NCBI GenBank assembly: GCA_902535625.1
Contig: CACAUA010000002.1
Span: 91,009-155,008 of the forward strand
DNA: 64,000 nucleotides
Reading direction: 5' to 3'
Source of the DNA: an uncultured Pelagibacteraceae bacterium
Lineage (GTDB): Bacteria > Pseudomonadota > Alphaproteobacteria > Pelagibacterales > Pelagibacteraceae
Position numbers and translations under genes: made by a program. This document shows positions 10,679 through 20,614 of this stretch, in pieces. How positions within the stretch are numbered: the stretch's first letter is position 1; each line of letters begins with the position of its first letter. The notes below the pieces were generated by a model that worked only from the letters and a program-made list of their open reading frames with translations, was not told where the DNA came from and ran no database searches.

Positions 10679-11524
10679 ATGAACAACATGATAAATATCG
10701 AAGTAGAAAAAATTATAGATCCAACACCAGCATCAGATGGTGCGGGAGTTAAATTAAAAAGAAGTATTGGTGTTGAACCAAATTATTACGATCCATTTTT
10801 AATGTTAGATGAATTTGGATCAGAAAATAAAGATGATTATATTGCGGGCTTTCCTCCTCATCCACACAGAGGAATTGAGACCGTTACATACATGTTAGCT
10901 GGGAGTTTTGAACATAAAGATAGTACAGGTGGTCAAGGAAAAATGACTGCAGGAGATGTGCAATGGATGAAAACTGGTAGTGGAATAATTCATTCTGAAA
11001 TGCCAGCTATGAACGATGGAAAACTTCATGGTTTTCAATTATGGATTAATATGCCTGCCAGCGAGAAGATGAGTAAACCAGAATACCATTATATTGACTC
11101 AGATAAAATGAGCACACATAAGGATAAAGATAAATTTGTAAAAGTAATTGCTGGAAAATTTGAAAATTCAGAAGGTCCAATAAAAAAACACAATGTCGAT
11201 CCAATTTATTTTGATGTAGAATTAAATGAAAGTAAAACTTTTAATCATCAAGTTCCATCCACACACAATTCGTTCATATATTTAATTGAAGGTGAAATAG
11301 AAATTGGAAACAATAAACATGAAAGTGTTAAAGACTCTACATTAATATTATTATCTAAGGGTGAAAACTTGAAAGTAACTGCTTTAACAAACGCTAAATT
11401 TTTATTAATATCTGGAAAACCGATAGGAGAACAGATTGCAAGAGGTGGCCCATTCGTCATGAATACCAAACAAGAAATACTTCAAGCAATTGATGATTAC
11501 CATAATGGTAATTTCGTAAAGTAA
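10679..11524 (+). CDS. pirin family protein (bicupin)
   Basis: Two-cupin metalloprotein. The 281 residues have the pirin signature FPPHPHRGIETVTYML, with metal ligands H61, H63, H105 and E107 (HSEMP) in the N-terminal cupin. A pirin C-terminal domain with GGPFVMN follows around residue 258. Bacterial pirins include quercetin 2,3-dioxygenases and metabolic regulators; I cannot choose between these. It lies two bases before a quinone oxidoreductase gene, so both may act in redox or detoxification chemistry (inference). A second in-frame ATG at 10688 is an alternative start. Confidence 0.93.
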   Translation: MNNMINIEVEKIIDPTPASDGAGVKLKRSIGVEPNYYDPFLMLDEFGSENKDDYIAGFPPHPHRGIETVTYMLAGSFEHKDSTGGQGKMTAGDVQWMKTGSGIIHSEMPAMNDGKLHGFQLWINMPASEKMSKPEYHYIDSDKMSTHKDKDKFVKVIAGKFENSEGPIKKHNVDPIYFDVELNESKTFNHQVPSTHNSFIYLIEGEIEIGNNKHESVKDSTLILLSKGENLKVTALTNAKFLLISGKPIGEQIARGGPFVMNTKQEILQAIDDYHNGNFVK

Positions 11525-11526
11525 AT

Positions 11527-12498
11527 ATGAAAGCTATAAGATTTGAAAAGTTTGGAGGTCCAGAGGTCTTAGAATACAAGGATATTGAAATTGGTAAACC
11601 TGGTCCAAAGGAGGTTCTAGTTAAAAATTTATCAGTTGGACTTAATTATATTGATGTTTACCATCGAACAGGTTTGTATCCTATTGAATTACCTAGTGGA
11701 CTTGGATTAGAAGCGTCTGGAGTAGTAGAAGAAATTGGCTCAGAAGTAAGTCTTTTTAAAGTTGGAGATCGAGTAAGTCACGCATCTGCTCCAATAAGTG
11801 GATACTCAGAAAAACAAATAATGCCAGAAGAAAAGTTAGTTACAGTGCCTGAAGGTATTTCAGATGAAATAGCTTCTTGTATTTTATTAAAAGGAATAAC
11901 ATCAGAATATTTATTACACAGATCATATGCTGTTAAAAAAGGAGATAAAGTTTTATTTCATGCTGCTGCTGGTGGTGTTGGCCAAATATTGTGCCAATGG
12001 GCTAATGCTTTAGGATGTGAAGTCATAGGAACAGTTGGATCTAAAGAAAAAGTTGAAATAGCAAAAAAAAATGGGTGTCATCATGTTATCAATTATACAG
12101 ATCATAATTTTGTGGATGAAGTTGAAAAAATAGTAGGTAAAAACGGAATAGATGTTGTCTATGATGGTGTGGGAGCTAAGACTTTTGAAGGATCAATAGA
12201 ATGTTTAAAAATTAGAGGAATGATGGTGGCATTTGGAAATGCATCTGGTTATGTTCACACTATAGATGTCAAAAAACATATAAATACAAAAGGTCTTTTT
12301 TTTACAAGACCGTCGATAATGCATTATACAATCACAAGAGATGAATTAGAAAAATCTGCTAAATTGGTTTTTGATGCGGTTCTTTCAGGAAAAATAAAAA
12401 TTGAGGTTTCTAAAAAATATAAATTAAGTGAAGCTAAACAAGCTCATATAGATTTAGAGAATAGGGTTTTAACTGGACCAGCAGTTATTATTCCTTAA
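11527..12498 (+). CDS. qor: NADPH:quinone oxidoreductase (zinc-free MDR family)
   Basis: Medium-chain dehydrogenase/reductase lacking zinc ligands. The 323 residues show the quinone-reductase start MKAIRFEKFGGPEVL, YIDVYHRTGLYP, the cofactor loop AAAGGVG (146-152) and the end LTGPAVIIP. These match the crotonase-independent QOR group related to zeta-crystallin. It is likely cotranscribed with the upstream pirin and HAD genes. The 3' end overlaps the convergent DUF2721 gene by 11 bases. Confidence 0.92.
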   Translation: MKAIRFEKFGGPEVLEYKDIEIGKPGPKEVLVKNLSVGLNYIDVYHRTGLYPIELPSGLGLEASGVVEEIGSEVSLFKVGDRVSHASAPISGYSEKQIMPEEKLVTVPEGISDEIASCILLKGITSEYLLHRSYAVKKGDKVLFHAAAGGVGQILCQWANALGCEVIGTVGSKEKVEIAKKNGCHHVINYTDHNFVDEVEKIVGKNGIDVVYDGVGAKTFEGSIECLKIRGMMVAFGNASGYVHTIDVKKHINTKGLFFTRPSIMHYTITRDELEKSAKLVFDAVLSGKIKIEVSKKYKLSEAKQAHIDLENRVLTGPAVIIP

Positions 12499-12895
12499 AT
12501 TGATCATCCATATCTGAAAGATGAAGTCTCAACGCTCTAGTCGAGATTTGTATTTCTCTTATAAAAAATATTATTGAAACCATCATGGATAAACAACAAG
12601 ATCCGAATATAATTCTAGCTAAAAAATATGTCTCTAAATAAAGAGCAAAAACTGTGAGCATATTAAATAAGAAACCAAATGCTGCAAAAAGTATAGTAAT
12701 CCTTAAATTTTTTACTCTATCATTTAAATTAATTAACTGCTGCTTCCATTCTGGAGGAGTATGCTTTTCAAAAACATATTCGTCGTGTATTTTTCTAATC
12801 AAACCACTTAATGTATGAAATCTGTTACTATAGACAGCCATAATAAGAGGAATGGCGGGAAACATTAATGCGGTAACAGTGTAATCAATATTCAT
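12488..12895 (-). CDS. DUF2721 family membrane protein
   Basis: A 135-residue inner-membrane protein with a hydrophobic N-terminus (about 6-22), a soluble stretch containing NRFHTLSGLIRKIHDEY, two further hydrophobic helices (about 66-88 and 90-112) and a charged tail EIQISTRALRLHL. The SNRFHTLSGLIR segment and the C-terminal pattern match DUF2721 proteins as I know them. No function is established. Single gene, convergent with qor. Confidence 0.8.
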   Translation of the reverse strand: MNIDYTVTALMFPAIPLIMAVYSNRFHTLSGLIRKIHDEYVFEKHTPPEWKQQLINLNDRVKNLRITILFAAFGFLFNMLTVFALYLETYFLARIIFGSCCLSMMVSIIFFIREIQISTRALRLHLSDMDDQFKE

Positions 12896-12944
12896 GCGAA
12901 TCAGTTTGATTATGAATCTACGCTTTGTTATTTACAAGTAAATT

Positions 12945-13814
12945 ATGTCTGAAAAGGTTAAAATTTTTATTGAATTAACAAGACTTAATAAACCAATTGG
13001 TTTCATGCTTCTATTTTGGCCTTGTGTTTGGGGTTTAACAATTTCATATGATTTTTCTCTTCCTTTAAATACTTTTTTTATTTATGCTTTTTTATTTTTT
13101 TCTGGATCTGTTCTAATGAGATCAGCAGGATGTATTGTTAACGATATAAGTGATAGAAAAATTGATAAGTTAGTCGAAAGAACAAAAAATAGACCAATCG
13201 CGTCAGAAAAAATTTCAGTATTTAATGCAGCAATATATGCCGCAATCTTATGTTTAATCGCTTTTTTAGTTTTGATAAATTTTAATAAATTTACTATTTA
13301 TATGGCTCTTATTTCAATGCCATTAGCTTTTACATATCCATTAATGAAAAGATTTACTTACTGGCCTCAACTTTTTTTAGGTATTACTTTTAATTACGGT
13401 CTAGTTTTGGCATGGATATCCATTCAAAATGAAGTTTCTATAATACCAATTATATTTTATTTAGGAGCCACATTTTGGACATTAGGTTACGACACAATAT
13501 ATGGATATCAAGATATTAATGATGATGAAATAATTGGAGTTAAATCAACATCGATTAAATTTAAAAATAACCCAAAAAAATTTATATCGTTTTGTTACAT
13601 TATATTTTTAATATCATTGTTTCTTGTTGGTTATAAAATGAATTTTAATTATTTATATTACATTGCATTAATAGTACCTATAACTCATTTGTTAATTTTT
13701 CAATCTCTTAAATTAAAAACTGAAAGTGGGAATGACTGCTTAGCAAAATTTAAAAGCAACAATCTTTTGGGTCTTATTATTTTAATAATTTTGTTAGTAG
13801 GAAAATTAACTTAA
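12945..13814 (+). CDS. ubiA: 4-hydroxybenzoate polyprenyltransferase
   Basis: Membrane prenyltransferase of ubiquinone synthesis. The 289 residues have about eight to nine helices and two Mg-binding Asp motifs: NDISDRKID (66-74) followed by RTKNRPIAS, and DTIYGYQDINDDE (183-195). The N-terminal LTRLNKPIGFMLLFWPC is typical of UbiA. Its stop overlaps the msbA start by one base (TAATG), placing it at the head of the lipid A gene string. Confidence 0.95.
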   Translation: MSEKVKIFIELTRLNKPIGFMLLFWPCVWGLTISYDFSLPLNTFFIYAFLFFSGSVLMRSAGCIVNDISDRKIDKLVERTKNRPIASEKISVFNAAIYAAILCLIAFLVLINFNKFTIYMALISMPLAFTYPLMKRFTYWPQLFLGITFNYGLVLAWISIQNEVSIIPIIFYLGATFWTLGYDTIYGYQDINDDEIIGVKSTSIKFKNNPKKFISFCYIIFLISLFLVGYKMNFNYLYYIALIVPITHLLIFQSLKLKTESGNDCLAKFKSNNLLGLIILIILLVGKLT

Positions 13815-15556
13815 TGAAAAATATTGATATTATAAAAAGGCTATACAACGATTATACAACAAAACATCTAAACAAAATAATTCTTGCTATATTTTTTTCT
13901 ATTTTGGTAGCTGGCAGTACTTCAGCAACTGCATGGTTGCTTGATCCAGCAATAGAAAAAATTTTTATAAATAAAGATCAAAGTTTAATCTTTGTAATTC
14001 CACTTTTAATAATACTGGCTTTTGCAACAAAAGGTATATCTCTATATATGGCCAAAGTTTTAATGATCAAAACAGCAGAGGAAGTAAAAAAAAATATACA
14101 AATTGACATGCTATCTTCATTTATAAACTCAGATACAGAAAAAATTGATGATAAGCACTCTGGAAATTATATTTCAAATTTAAACTTTGATGTAAATCAA
14201 ATTACAGGTATGTTAAGTAATGCATTTTTGAGTTTATTCAAAGATGGGTTAACATTAATTGGTTTAATATCTGTAATGTTTTTTCAAAATTGGAGACTTT
14301 CTCTCATAGCAATAATAATGCTACCAATAGCAACAATAACTGCAAAAAAGTTAGGAAAAAGGGTAATAAAAGTCACGACTGAAGCGCAAGAAAAATCGGG
14401 TGACTTAAATAAATATTTAATTGATCTTTTTAAAAATCATAAAATTATAAAAATTTTTCAAAGAGAGAATTATGAACATGAAAGATCAGAAAAATTCGTT
14501 AATGATCTTAAAGAAAAATCAATAAAAATTGCAACTGTTTTTATAAGATCCACTCCAATAATGGAAGTTGTAACTGGAATAATGATTGCAATATTAATTT
14601 TTTACTCAGGAAAATTAATTATGAGTGAACAGCTTAGTATAAACAATTTTTTCTCTTTTTTGGCTGCTATGATGCTTGCTTATCAACCAGTTAAATCTTT
14701 AGCAACAGTGAATGTAATATTTGGCCAAGGACTATCGGCAGGAAAAAGAATATTACCTATTATTGATCAAAAAAATAAAATTTCTAAAAATGAAAATGGA
14801 AAAATATTAGATATAAGTAATGCATCAATAAAATTTCAAAATATTAATTTTAGTTACAAATCAAATCTTAATAATGTAGTCCTTAAGGATATTAATATTG
14901 ATATAGCTGGCAGAAAAATGACAGCTTTAGTAGGACACAGTGGATCAGGAAAATCTACAATATTAAATTTAATACCAAGAATTTATGATGCAGACTCTGG
15001 GGAAATTCTAATTGATAATCAAAAAGTACAAAACCTTAATCTTAAATCATTAAGGAAAGAAATATCTATTGTTGATCAAAATACAACACTTTTTGATGAT
15101 ACTATTTTTAATAATATCAAATATGCCAAACCAGAGGCGAGTGAAGAAGAAATTTTTACAGCTGCAAAAATATCAATGTGTACAGATTTTATAGAAAAAT
15201 TAGAAAATAAATTTCAGACTGTTATAGGGGAAAATGGAGTAAAATTATCAGGTGGTGAAAAGCAAAGACTTTCGATAGCGAGAGCTTTGTTAAAGGATAG
15301 CAAAATAATTCTTCTAGACGAAGCAACTTCATCTCTTGACTCTGAAACAGAAGAAAAGATACAAAAAGCTATTGAGGAATTAACAAAAAATAAAACAACT
15401 GTAGTTATTGCTCATAGACTATCAACTATTCTTAATTCAGAAAAAATTTATGTTGTTGATAAAGGTTCTATAGAAGCATCAGGGAAACATGCTGATCTAA
15501 TCAAAAATTCATTGCTTTATAAAAACTTCTACGAGAGACAAATAAAAAATAACTAA
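13814..15556 (+). CDS. msbA: lipid A/phospholipid ABC exporter, MsbA type
   Basis: Half-transporter acting as a homodimer to flip lipid A core across the inner membrane. The 580 residues have six N-terminal helices, with GSTSATAWLLDPAIEKIF after the first. The C-terminal ATPase has Walker A GHSGSGKST (374-382), signature LSGGE (478-482), Walker B IILLDEATSSLD and the H-loop IAHRLST. MsbA, and not a generic exporter, is supported by the following waaA, lpxK and lpxL genes, all coupled by short overlaps. Confidence 0.93.
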   Translation: MKNIDIIKRLYNDYTTKHLNKIILAIFFSILVAGSTSATAWLLDPAIEKIFINKDQSLIFVIPLLIILAFATKGISLYMAKVLMIKTAEEVKKNIQIDMLSSFINSDTEKIDDKHSGNYISNLNFDVNQITGMLSNAFLSLFKDGLTLIGLISVMFFQNWRLSLIAIIMLPIATITAKKLGKRVIKVTTEAQEKSGDLNKYLIDLFKNHKIIKIFQRENYEHERSEKFVNDLKEKSIKIATVFIRSTPIMEVVTGIMIAILIFYSGKLIMSEQLSINNFFSFLAAMMLAYQPVKSLATVNVIFGQGLSAGKRILPIIDQKNKISKNENGKILDISNASIKFQNINFSYKSNLNNVVLKDINIDIAGRKMTALVGHSGSGKSTILNLIPRIYDADSGEILIDNQKVQNLNLKSLRKEISIVDQNTTLFDDTIFNNIKYAKPEASEEEIFTAAKISMCTDFIEKLENKFQTVIGENGVKLSGGEKQRLSIARALLKDSKIILLDEATSSLDSETEEKIQKAIEELTKNKTTVVIAHRLSTILNSEKIYVVDKGSIEASGKHADLIKNSLLYKNFYERQIKNN

Positions 15557-16785
15557 TGTATTTTTTGTATAATATATTAGGAATTATTTTTTTTTTAATC
15601 TCTCCATTTATATTATTTTTAAGAATGATTAATGGAAAGGAAGATTGGAGAAGAATCTTAGAAAAATACGCTTATTATAATTTAAAAAAGACTGATACAA
15701 CTGTATGGTTTCATGGTGCAAGTGTTGGGGAAATCATGAGCATTCTTCCTTTGATAGATAAGTTTGAAAAAGACAAATCTATAAAAAGAATTTTACTTAC
15801 TTCATCTACTTTAAGTTCTGCATCAATAGTTGCAAAGAAACCATTAAAGAAAACAACTCATATTTACTATCCATTTGATATTGGATTTATATGTAATAAC
15901 TTTTTAAATTATTGGGAACCAAAAATTGCAATATTTGTAGATTCTGAAATCTGGCCGAATATGTATAAAAGAATAAATTCAAAAAAAATTCCTCTTATTT
16001 TAATCAATGCTAGAATTACGAATAAAAGTTTCAAAAGATGGCAAATCATTTCATCTTTTGCAAAGAATGTTTTTAGTAAAATAACTGTAGCTTTACCTCA
16101 AAATCAAGAAACCCAAAATTATTTAAAAAGATTGGGTGTTAAAAAAATTAAATTTGTAGGAAATTTAAAGTATTTCAAAAATGATAAACAAAGTTTGAAG
16201 AAAAATGTTGAAAAATATTTTAAAAATAAAAAAGTATTTTGTGCAGCCAGTACTCATTATAATGAAGAGAAAATCATTGGAAAATTACATTTAAAATTAA
16301 AGAAAAAGTTTAAGAATTTAATTACTATATTGGTTCCGCGTCACATAAATAGATCAGAGGATATAAAGCAAGAACTTAGAAAATTAAAACTGATAGTTAC
16401 CGAAAGATCAAGCGGACATAAACCGTCTGAAAATTGTGACATATATATTGTTAATACATATGGAGAGATGTCAAAATTTTTAAGACTTTCAAATGTAACA
16501 TTTATTGGTGGATCTTTAGTAAACCATGGAGGACAAAACCCATTAGAAGCTGTAAGAATGGGAAATTACGTGATGCATGGTAAAAAAGTAAATAATTTTA
16601 AAGAAATATATAAAGAATTAAAAAGTTTAAAAATATCTTCAGAGATTAAAAATATTGATCAAATGGAAAAGGTATTTATAAAAAATCATAATTACAAAAT
16701 ATCAAATAGTAAAATTAATAAAATTAATTATTTAGGTGCCAAAATTTTTGAAAATAACGTTAAAGAAATTAAAAATTATTTATAA
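15556..16785 (+). CDS. waaA: 3-deoxy-D-manno-octulosonic acid (Kdo) transferase
   Basis: GT30 enzyme that adds Kdo to lipid IVA at the inner leaflet of the inner membrane. The 409 residues start with a membrane anchor (about 2-22). GASVGE (54-59) includes the proposed catalytic acid, and DSEIWPNM, NARIT and VPRHINR follow. GGSLVNHGGQNPLEA near the C-terminus is the nucleotide-sugar loop. It overlaps msbA and lpxK by one base each. Confidence 0.95.
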   Translation: MYFLYNILGIIFFLISPFILFLRMINGKEDWRRILEKYAYYNLKKTDTTVWFHGASVGEIMSILPLIDKFEKDKSIKRILLTSSTLSSASIVAKKPLKKTTHIYYPFDIGFICNNFLNYWEPKIAIFVDSEIWPNMYKRINSKKIPLILINARITNKSFKRWQIISSFAKNVFSKITVALPQNQETQNYLKRLGVKKIKFVGNLKYFKNDKQSLKKNVEKYFKNKKVFCAASTHYNEEKIIGKLHLKLKKKFKNLITILVPRHINRSEDIKQELRKLKLIVTERSSGHKPSENCDIYIVNTYGEMSKFLRLSNVTFIGGSLVNHGGQNPLEAVRMGNYVMHGKKVNNFKEIYKELKSLKISSEIKNIDQMEKVFIKNHNYKISNSKINKINYLGAKIFENNVKEIKNYL

Positions 16786-17708
16786 TGAAAGTAAAAAGAC
16801 CCATTTTTTGGGATAGTTTCAATTTCATATCATTATTACTATTACCATTTAGTTTGATAACAATTATTTTTAATTTTTTTAAATCTTTAAGTCCAAAAAA
16901 ATATTTCAAAATAAAAACAATCTGTGTTGGAAATATTTACTTAGGTGGAACTGGAAAAACACCTTTAGTTTTAAAAGTAAATGATATGTTAAAATATAAG
17001 TTTAAAACTGTATTTATTAAAAAAAAATATATTGATCAAATTGATGAGCAAAATATTTTATCAAAATATGGAAATCTAATTTGTTTAAGTTTTAGAGATA
17101 TCGCGCTGAGAATTGCTGAGAGAAAGAAATACCAGTTAGCTATATTAGATGATGGTTTACAAGATAAAAGTTTAAATTATGATATTTCTATTGCTTGTTT
17201 TAATAGTTCAGAGCTAGTTGGAAATGGGCTAGTTTTGCCTGCTGGGCCATTAAGGGAAAGAATTACAAATATTTTAAATTATGATCTTGCATTTCTTAAT
17301 GGTGAAAAAAATAATAAAAGTTTCGAAAAAACTTTAAAGAGATTAAATCCGAATTTAAAAATATTTAGAGCTAAATACACTCCTAAAAATCTTGAGTCTT
17401 TTAAATTTAAAAATAACTTTCTAGTTTTTTCAGGTATAGGTAATCCTTTAGAATTTCAACAAACATTAAAAAAATATAATTTTAAGATAAAAAAAATAAT
17501 CACTTTTCCAGACCATTATAAATATAAAAATTCTGATATAAATAATATAAAAAATATGGCTAAGAGTAATAAATTAAAAATTATAACAACCGAAAAAGAC
17601 TACAATCGATTATCAAATATACAAAAAAAAAATATCCAATTTTTAAAAATAGGATTAAAAATTGAAAAAGAAAAAGAATTTAAAAATTTTTTATTAAAGA
17701 AATTATGA
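16785..17708 (+). CDS. lpxK: tetraacyldisaccharide 4'-kinase
   Basis: Membrane-associated P-loop kinase that phosphorylates the 4' position of the lipid A precursor. The 307 residues have an N-terminal hydrophobic helix (about 14-33) and the Walker A GNIYLGGTGKT (49-59). LDDGLQDKSL supplies the catalytic Asp region, and LPAGPLRE follows. FPDHYKY and TTEKDYNRL are conserved near the end. The stop overlaps lpxL by four bases (ATGA). Confidence 0.95.
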   Translation: MKVKRPIFWDSFNFISLLLLPFSLITIIFNFFKSLSPKKYFKIKTICVGNIYLGGTGKTPLVLKVNDMLKYKFKTVFIKKKYIDQIDEQNILSKYGNLICLSFRDIALRIAERKKYQLAILDDGLQDKSLNYDISIACFNSSELVGNGLVLPAGPLRERITNILNYDLAFLNGEKNNKSFEKTLKRLNPNLKIFRAKYTPKNLESFKFKNNFLVFSGIGNPLEFQQTLKKYNFKIKKIITFPDHYKYKNSDINNIKNMAKSNKLKIITTEKDYNRLSNIQKKNIQFLKIGLKIEKEKEFKNFLLKKL

Positions 17709-18565
17709 GGAAGTTTTTTTATTTAATTGAATTTATTTTAATAAAATTGTTTTTTTTTATACTAATTATAATTGGTTATAAAAATGGATCTAATTTGGGA
17801 AATTTTATTGGACGCTTGTTTGGACCAATATTTAGATCAAAAAAGTTAATTGAAAATAATTTGGAACAATCTGGCATTGTAGACAAAAAAAATTACAATA
17901 AAATTATCAGCAAAATATATGGAAATTATGGAAGAATACTTGCTGAATACCCTTTTCTTAAAGCATTTAGAAATAACAAATTAAATAAATTTATTGAAAT
18001 AGACGGTCTTGAAAACCTGAACAAAATTAAGAGAGAAAAAAGACGCGCTGTATTTATATCTGGTCATTTCAATAATTTTGAATTAATGGCGCTCCAAATA
18101 GAAAAAGCTGGTATAAATTTGTGCGCTATTTATAGACCGCTAAATAACGCATTCCTTAACAAAACTATGGAAGAAATTAGAGAAAATTTTATATGCAAAA
18201 ATCAAATTAAAAAAGGAAGATCAGGCACAAGACAGATTATTGAAAATATAAAGAAAGGTAACTCAGTAGCTCTAATGATAGACCAAAGAGTAAGAGAAGG
18301 TATAAAAATTAATTTTTTCGGTAAACCAGCTAGTACTACGACCATACCTGCGCAATTAATTAAAAAATATAAATGTGATCTAGTGCCTATTTATATAGAG
18401 AGAAGAAAAAATAATTATTTCAAAATGTTTGTTTCAGAACCAATTAAAATTGGGAACAATAAGTCAATTAAAGAAATCACTGAACATCTAAATAAGATAC
18501 TTGAAAAAATGATTTTAAAAAATGTAGACCAGTGGATCTGGACTCATGATAGATGGAAAACATAA
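17705..18565 (+). CDS. lpxL: lipid A biosynthesis lauroyl/myristoyl acyltransferase (LpxL/HtrB family)
   Basis: Late acyltransferase that adds a secondary acyl chain to Kdo2-lipid IVA. The 286 residues have an N-terminal membrane helix. The catalytic H-x4-E is H121/E126 in SGHFNNFE, followed by IYRPLNN and a DQRVREG segment. The C-terminal DQWIWTHDRWK is diagnostic. Acyl length preference cannot be read from sequence. Last gene of the lipid A operon; its stop abuts the convergent DUF2093 gene with no spacer. Confidence 0.93.
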   Translation: MRKFFYLIEFILIKLFFFILIIIGYKNGSNLGNFIGRLFGPIFRSKKLIENNLEQSGIVDKKNYNKIISKIYGNYGRILAEYPFLKAFRNNKLNKFIEIDGLENLNKIKREKRRAVFISGHFNNFELMALQIEKAGINLCAIYRPLNNAFLNKTMEEIRENFICKNQIKKGRSGTRQIIENIKKGNSVALMIDQRVREGIKINFFGKPASTTTIPAQLIKKYKCDLVPIYIERRKNNYFKMFVSEPIKIGNNKSIKEITEHLNKILEKMILKNVDQWIWTHDRWKT

Positions 18566-18763
18566 TCATTTTTTGTCTAATAAATCTCTTTTCATTGAGG
18601 CCTCAACATGAGAAAAGTAGGCTTCCTGTTCTTCAACATTCCAGTGAGTTAAGTTTTCAAGTGGTATTTTTTTTTGTGAGATGGCACAAATCACATGATC
18701 ACCATCTTCAATGATCTCAAAATTATTTGCTAAGTATTTTAATTTAGCTAACTTATTTAACAT
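18566..18763 (-). CDS. DUF2093 family protein
   Basis: A 65-residue soluble protein with YLANNFEIIEDGDHVICAIS and LTHWNVEEQEAYFSHVEA, the two blocks I associate with DUF2093, a short alphaproteobacterial family of unknown function. Only one cysteine (C28) is present, so no metal knuckle. Single gene, convergent with lpxL and 22 bases from the divergent purD start. Confidence 0.85.
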   Translation of the reverse strand: MLNKLAKLKYLANNFEIIEDGDHVICAISQKKIPLENLTHWNVEEQEAYFSHVEASMKRDLLDKK

Positions 18764-18785
18764 ATTTAAGATATATATTTACTAA

Positions 18786-20051
18786 ATGAAAATTGCAATT
18801 ATTGGAAGTGGAGGTCGAGAGCATGCTCTAGTTCATCACTTAAGTAATTCAAGAAAAATAACAAAAATATATTCAATACCTGGTAATGCTGGTACCGAAA
18901 AAATATCTTTAAATATTGATTTAAATTTGGAGAATTTTCAAAATTTATATAATTTTATTAAAAATGAACAAATCGAATTAGTGATTGTTGGTCCAGAAAA
19001 ACCATTAGTCGAAGGATTAGTGGATTTCCTAGAATCAAAAAATATTAAAGTTTTTGGTCCTAGAAAAAAAGTTGCTCAATTAGAAGGCTCAAAAATATTT
19101 ACAAAGCAAATTTGTGAGAAATTTAACATACCAACTGCTAAATTTAAAATTTGTAAATCAAAAGAAAACGCATTTTTATTTCTATCATCATCTAATTTTC
19201 CTCTTGTTGTAAAAGCGGATGTTCTTGCTGCAGGTAAAGGTGTTTATATTTGTCAAAATGTTGATGAGGCTAAAACTGCTGTTAATGAAATATTTGATGG
19301 TAAATTTGGTAAAGCAGATCAAGTGTTAATTGAGGAATTTCTAGAAGGTGATGAGATGAGTTTTTTTATTATTTCAGATGGAATTAGTTATAAAACTTTT
19401 AATACAGCTCAAGACCATAAAAGAGTTGGTGAGAGCGATACTGGAAAGAACACGGGAGGAATGGGAGCTTATTCACCTTCAAGTTTAATTAATGATGATT
19501 TAGAGAATAAAATTTTAAACAAAATTATTGAGCCAACTTTAAAAGCTATAAGTGAAATGAAAGAGAAGTACATCGGTTTTTTATACGCCGGGTTAATGAT
19601 AAAAAGTAATGAACCATACTTAATTGAATATAATGTCAGGATGGGTGATCCTGAATGCCAAACAATATTACCTTTGGTTGACAGTGATTTATTGGAAATA
19701 ATAAATGCTTGTTGTAATTCAAAATTAAAGACCCACGAAATAAAATGGAAAAATAAAAAAAGTATGTGCATTGTTTTATGCTCAAAAGGATATCCTGAAA
19801 AATATAATAAGAATGTTGAAATTAAAAATTTAAAAAAATTCAAATCTACTAAGGATAATTTTATTTTTCATGCTGGAACAAAAAGTTCTGGAAACAAAAT
19901 TGTAGCAGTTGGTGGTAGGGTAATAAATTTTGTGAATATCTCAGAAAGTTATTTATCAAGCAGAAAAGAAATCATCAATCAGATTAAGAAATTGAATTGG
20001 GAAGGTGGTTTTTATAGATCAGATATAGGTCATAAAGTCATAGATAAATGA
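18786..20051 (+). CDS. purD: phosphoribosylamine--glycine ligase
   Basis: ATP-grasp enzyme of purine synthesis that makes GAR. The 421 residues open with MKIAIIGSGGREHAL, then SIPGNAGT and VGPEKPLVEG. The ATP-grasp core has VVKADVLAAGKGV, DHKRVGESDTGKNTGGMGA and EYNVRMGDPECQ. Full length. It overlaps rsmD by four bases (ATGA); pairing a purine gene with an rRNA methyltransferase gene looks like simple compaction. Confidence 0.97.
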   Translation: MKIAIIGSGGREHALVHHLSNSRKITKIYSIPGNAGTEKISLNIDLNLENFQNLYNFIKNEQIELVIVGPEKPLVEGLVDFLESKNIKVFGPRKKVAQLEGSKIFTKQICEKFNIPTAKFKICKSKENAFLFLSSSNFPLVVKADVLAAGKGVYICQNVDEAKTAVNEIFDGKFGKADQVLIEEFLEGDEMSFFIISDGISYKTFNTAQDHKRVGESDTGKNTGGMGAYSPSSLINDDLENKILNKIIEPTLKAISEMKEKYIGFLYAGLMIKSNEPYLIEYNVRMGDPECQTILPLVDSDLLEIINACCNSKLKTHEIKWKNKKSMCIVLCSKGYPEKYNKNVEIKNLKKFKSTKDNFIFHAGTKSSGNKIVAVGGRVINFVNISESYLSSRKEIINQIKKLNWEGGFYRSDIGHKVIDK

Positions 20052-20614
20052 GAGTAATTGGTGGAAAACTAAGAGGGAAATTAATTCATAATCCTACAGA
20101 TAAAACAACAAGACCTTTAAAAGATATGGTTAGAGAGTCGATATTTAATATTTTAGAGCATTCTAAGAATGAAAAAATTAAATTCAAAAATGACATAGTT
20201 TTGGATTTATTTTCCGGTTCTGGTTCGTTTGGCATTGAGTGTTTGTCTAGAGGAGTAAAAAAAGTTTTTTTTTTTGAAAATTACAAACCTTCTTTGAAAA
20301 TTTTAAAAAAAAACATTAAGGAGTTAGAAATTGATAAAGATTCAGTCATTAAGGAAATAAACGCATATGAAATTTCTAAAGAAAATATAGATTATGAAAA
20401 AATTAATTTAATTTATTTGGATCCACCATTTAAAGATAAAAATATAAATAAATTATTGAGGAAAATTTTAGACTTAAAAATTGCTCACAAAAGCACGTTA
20501 ATAGTAATACATAGAAATAAGAAATTTAAAGAAAATTTTATAGATGATTTTAAAGTTCTTAGAGAAAAAAATTATGGATTATCAAAAATAATATTTGGAA
20601 AATTACTATTTTAG
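20048..20614 (+). CDS. rsmD: 16S rRNA (guanine(966)-N(2))-methyltransferase
   Basis: SAM-dependent enzyme that modifies G966 of the small-subunit rRNA. The 188 residues open with MRVIGGKLRG and have TRPLKDMVRESIFNIL, the SAM loop LDLFSGSGSFGIE and the catalytic DPPF (125-128). Typical length. The last nine bases overlap the convergent pgi gene. Confidence 0.95.
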   Translation: MRVIGGKLRGKLIHNPTDKTTRPLKDMVRESIFNILEHSKNEKIKFKNDIVLDLFSGSGSFGIECLSRGVKKVFFFENYKPSLKILKKNIKELEIDKDSVIKEINAYEISKENIDYEKINLIYLDPPFKDKNINKLLRKILDLKIAHKSTLIVIHRNKKFKENFIDDFKVLREKNYGLSKIIFGKLLF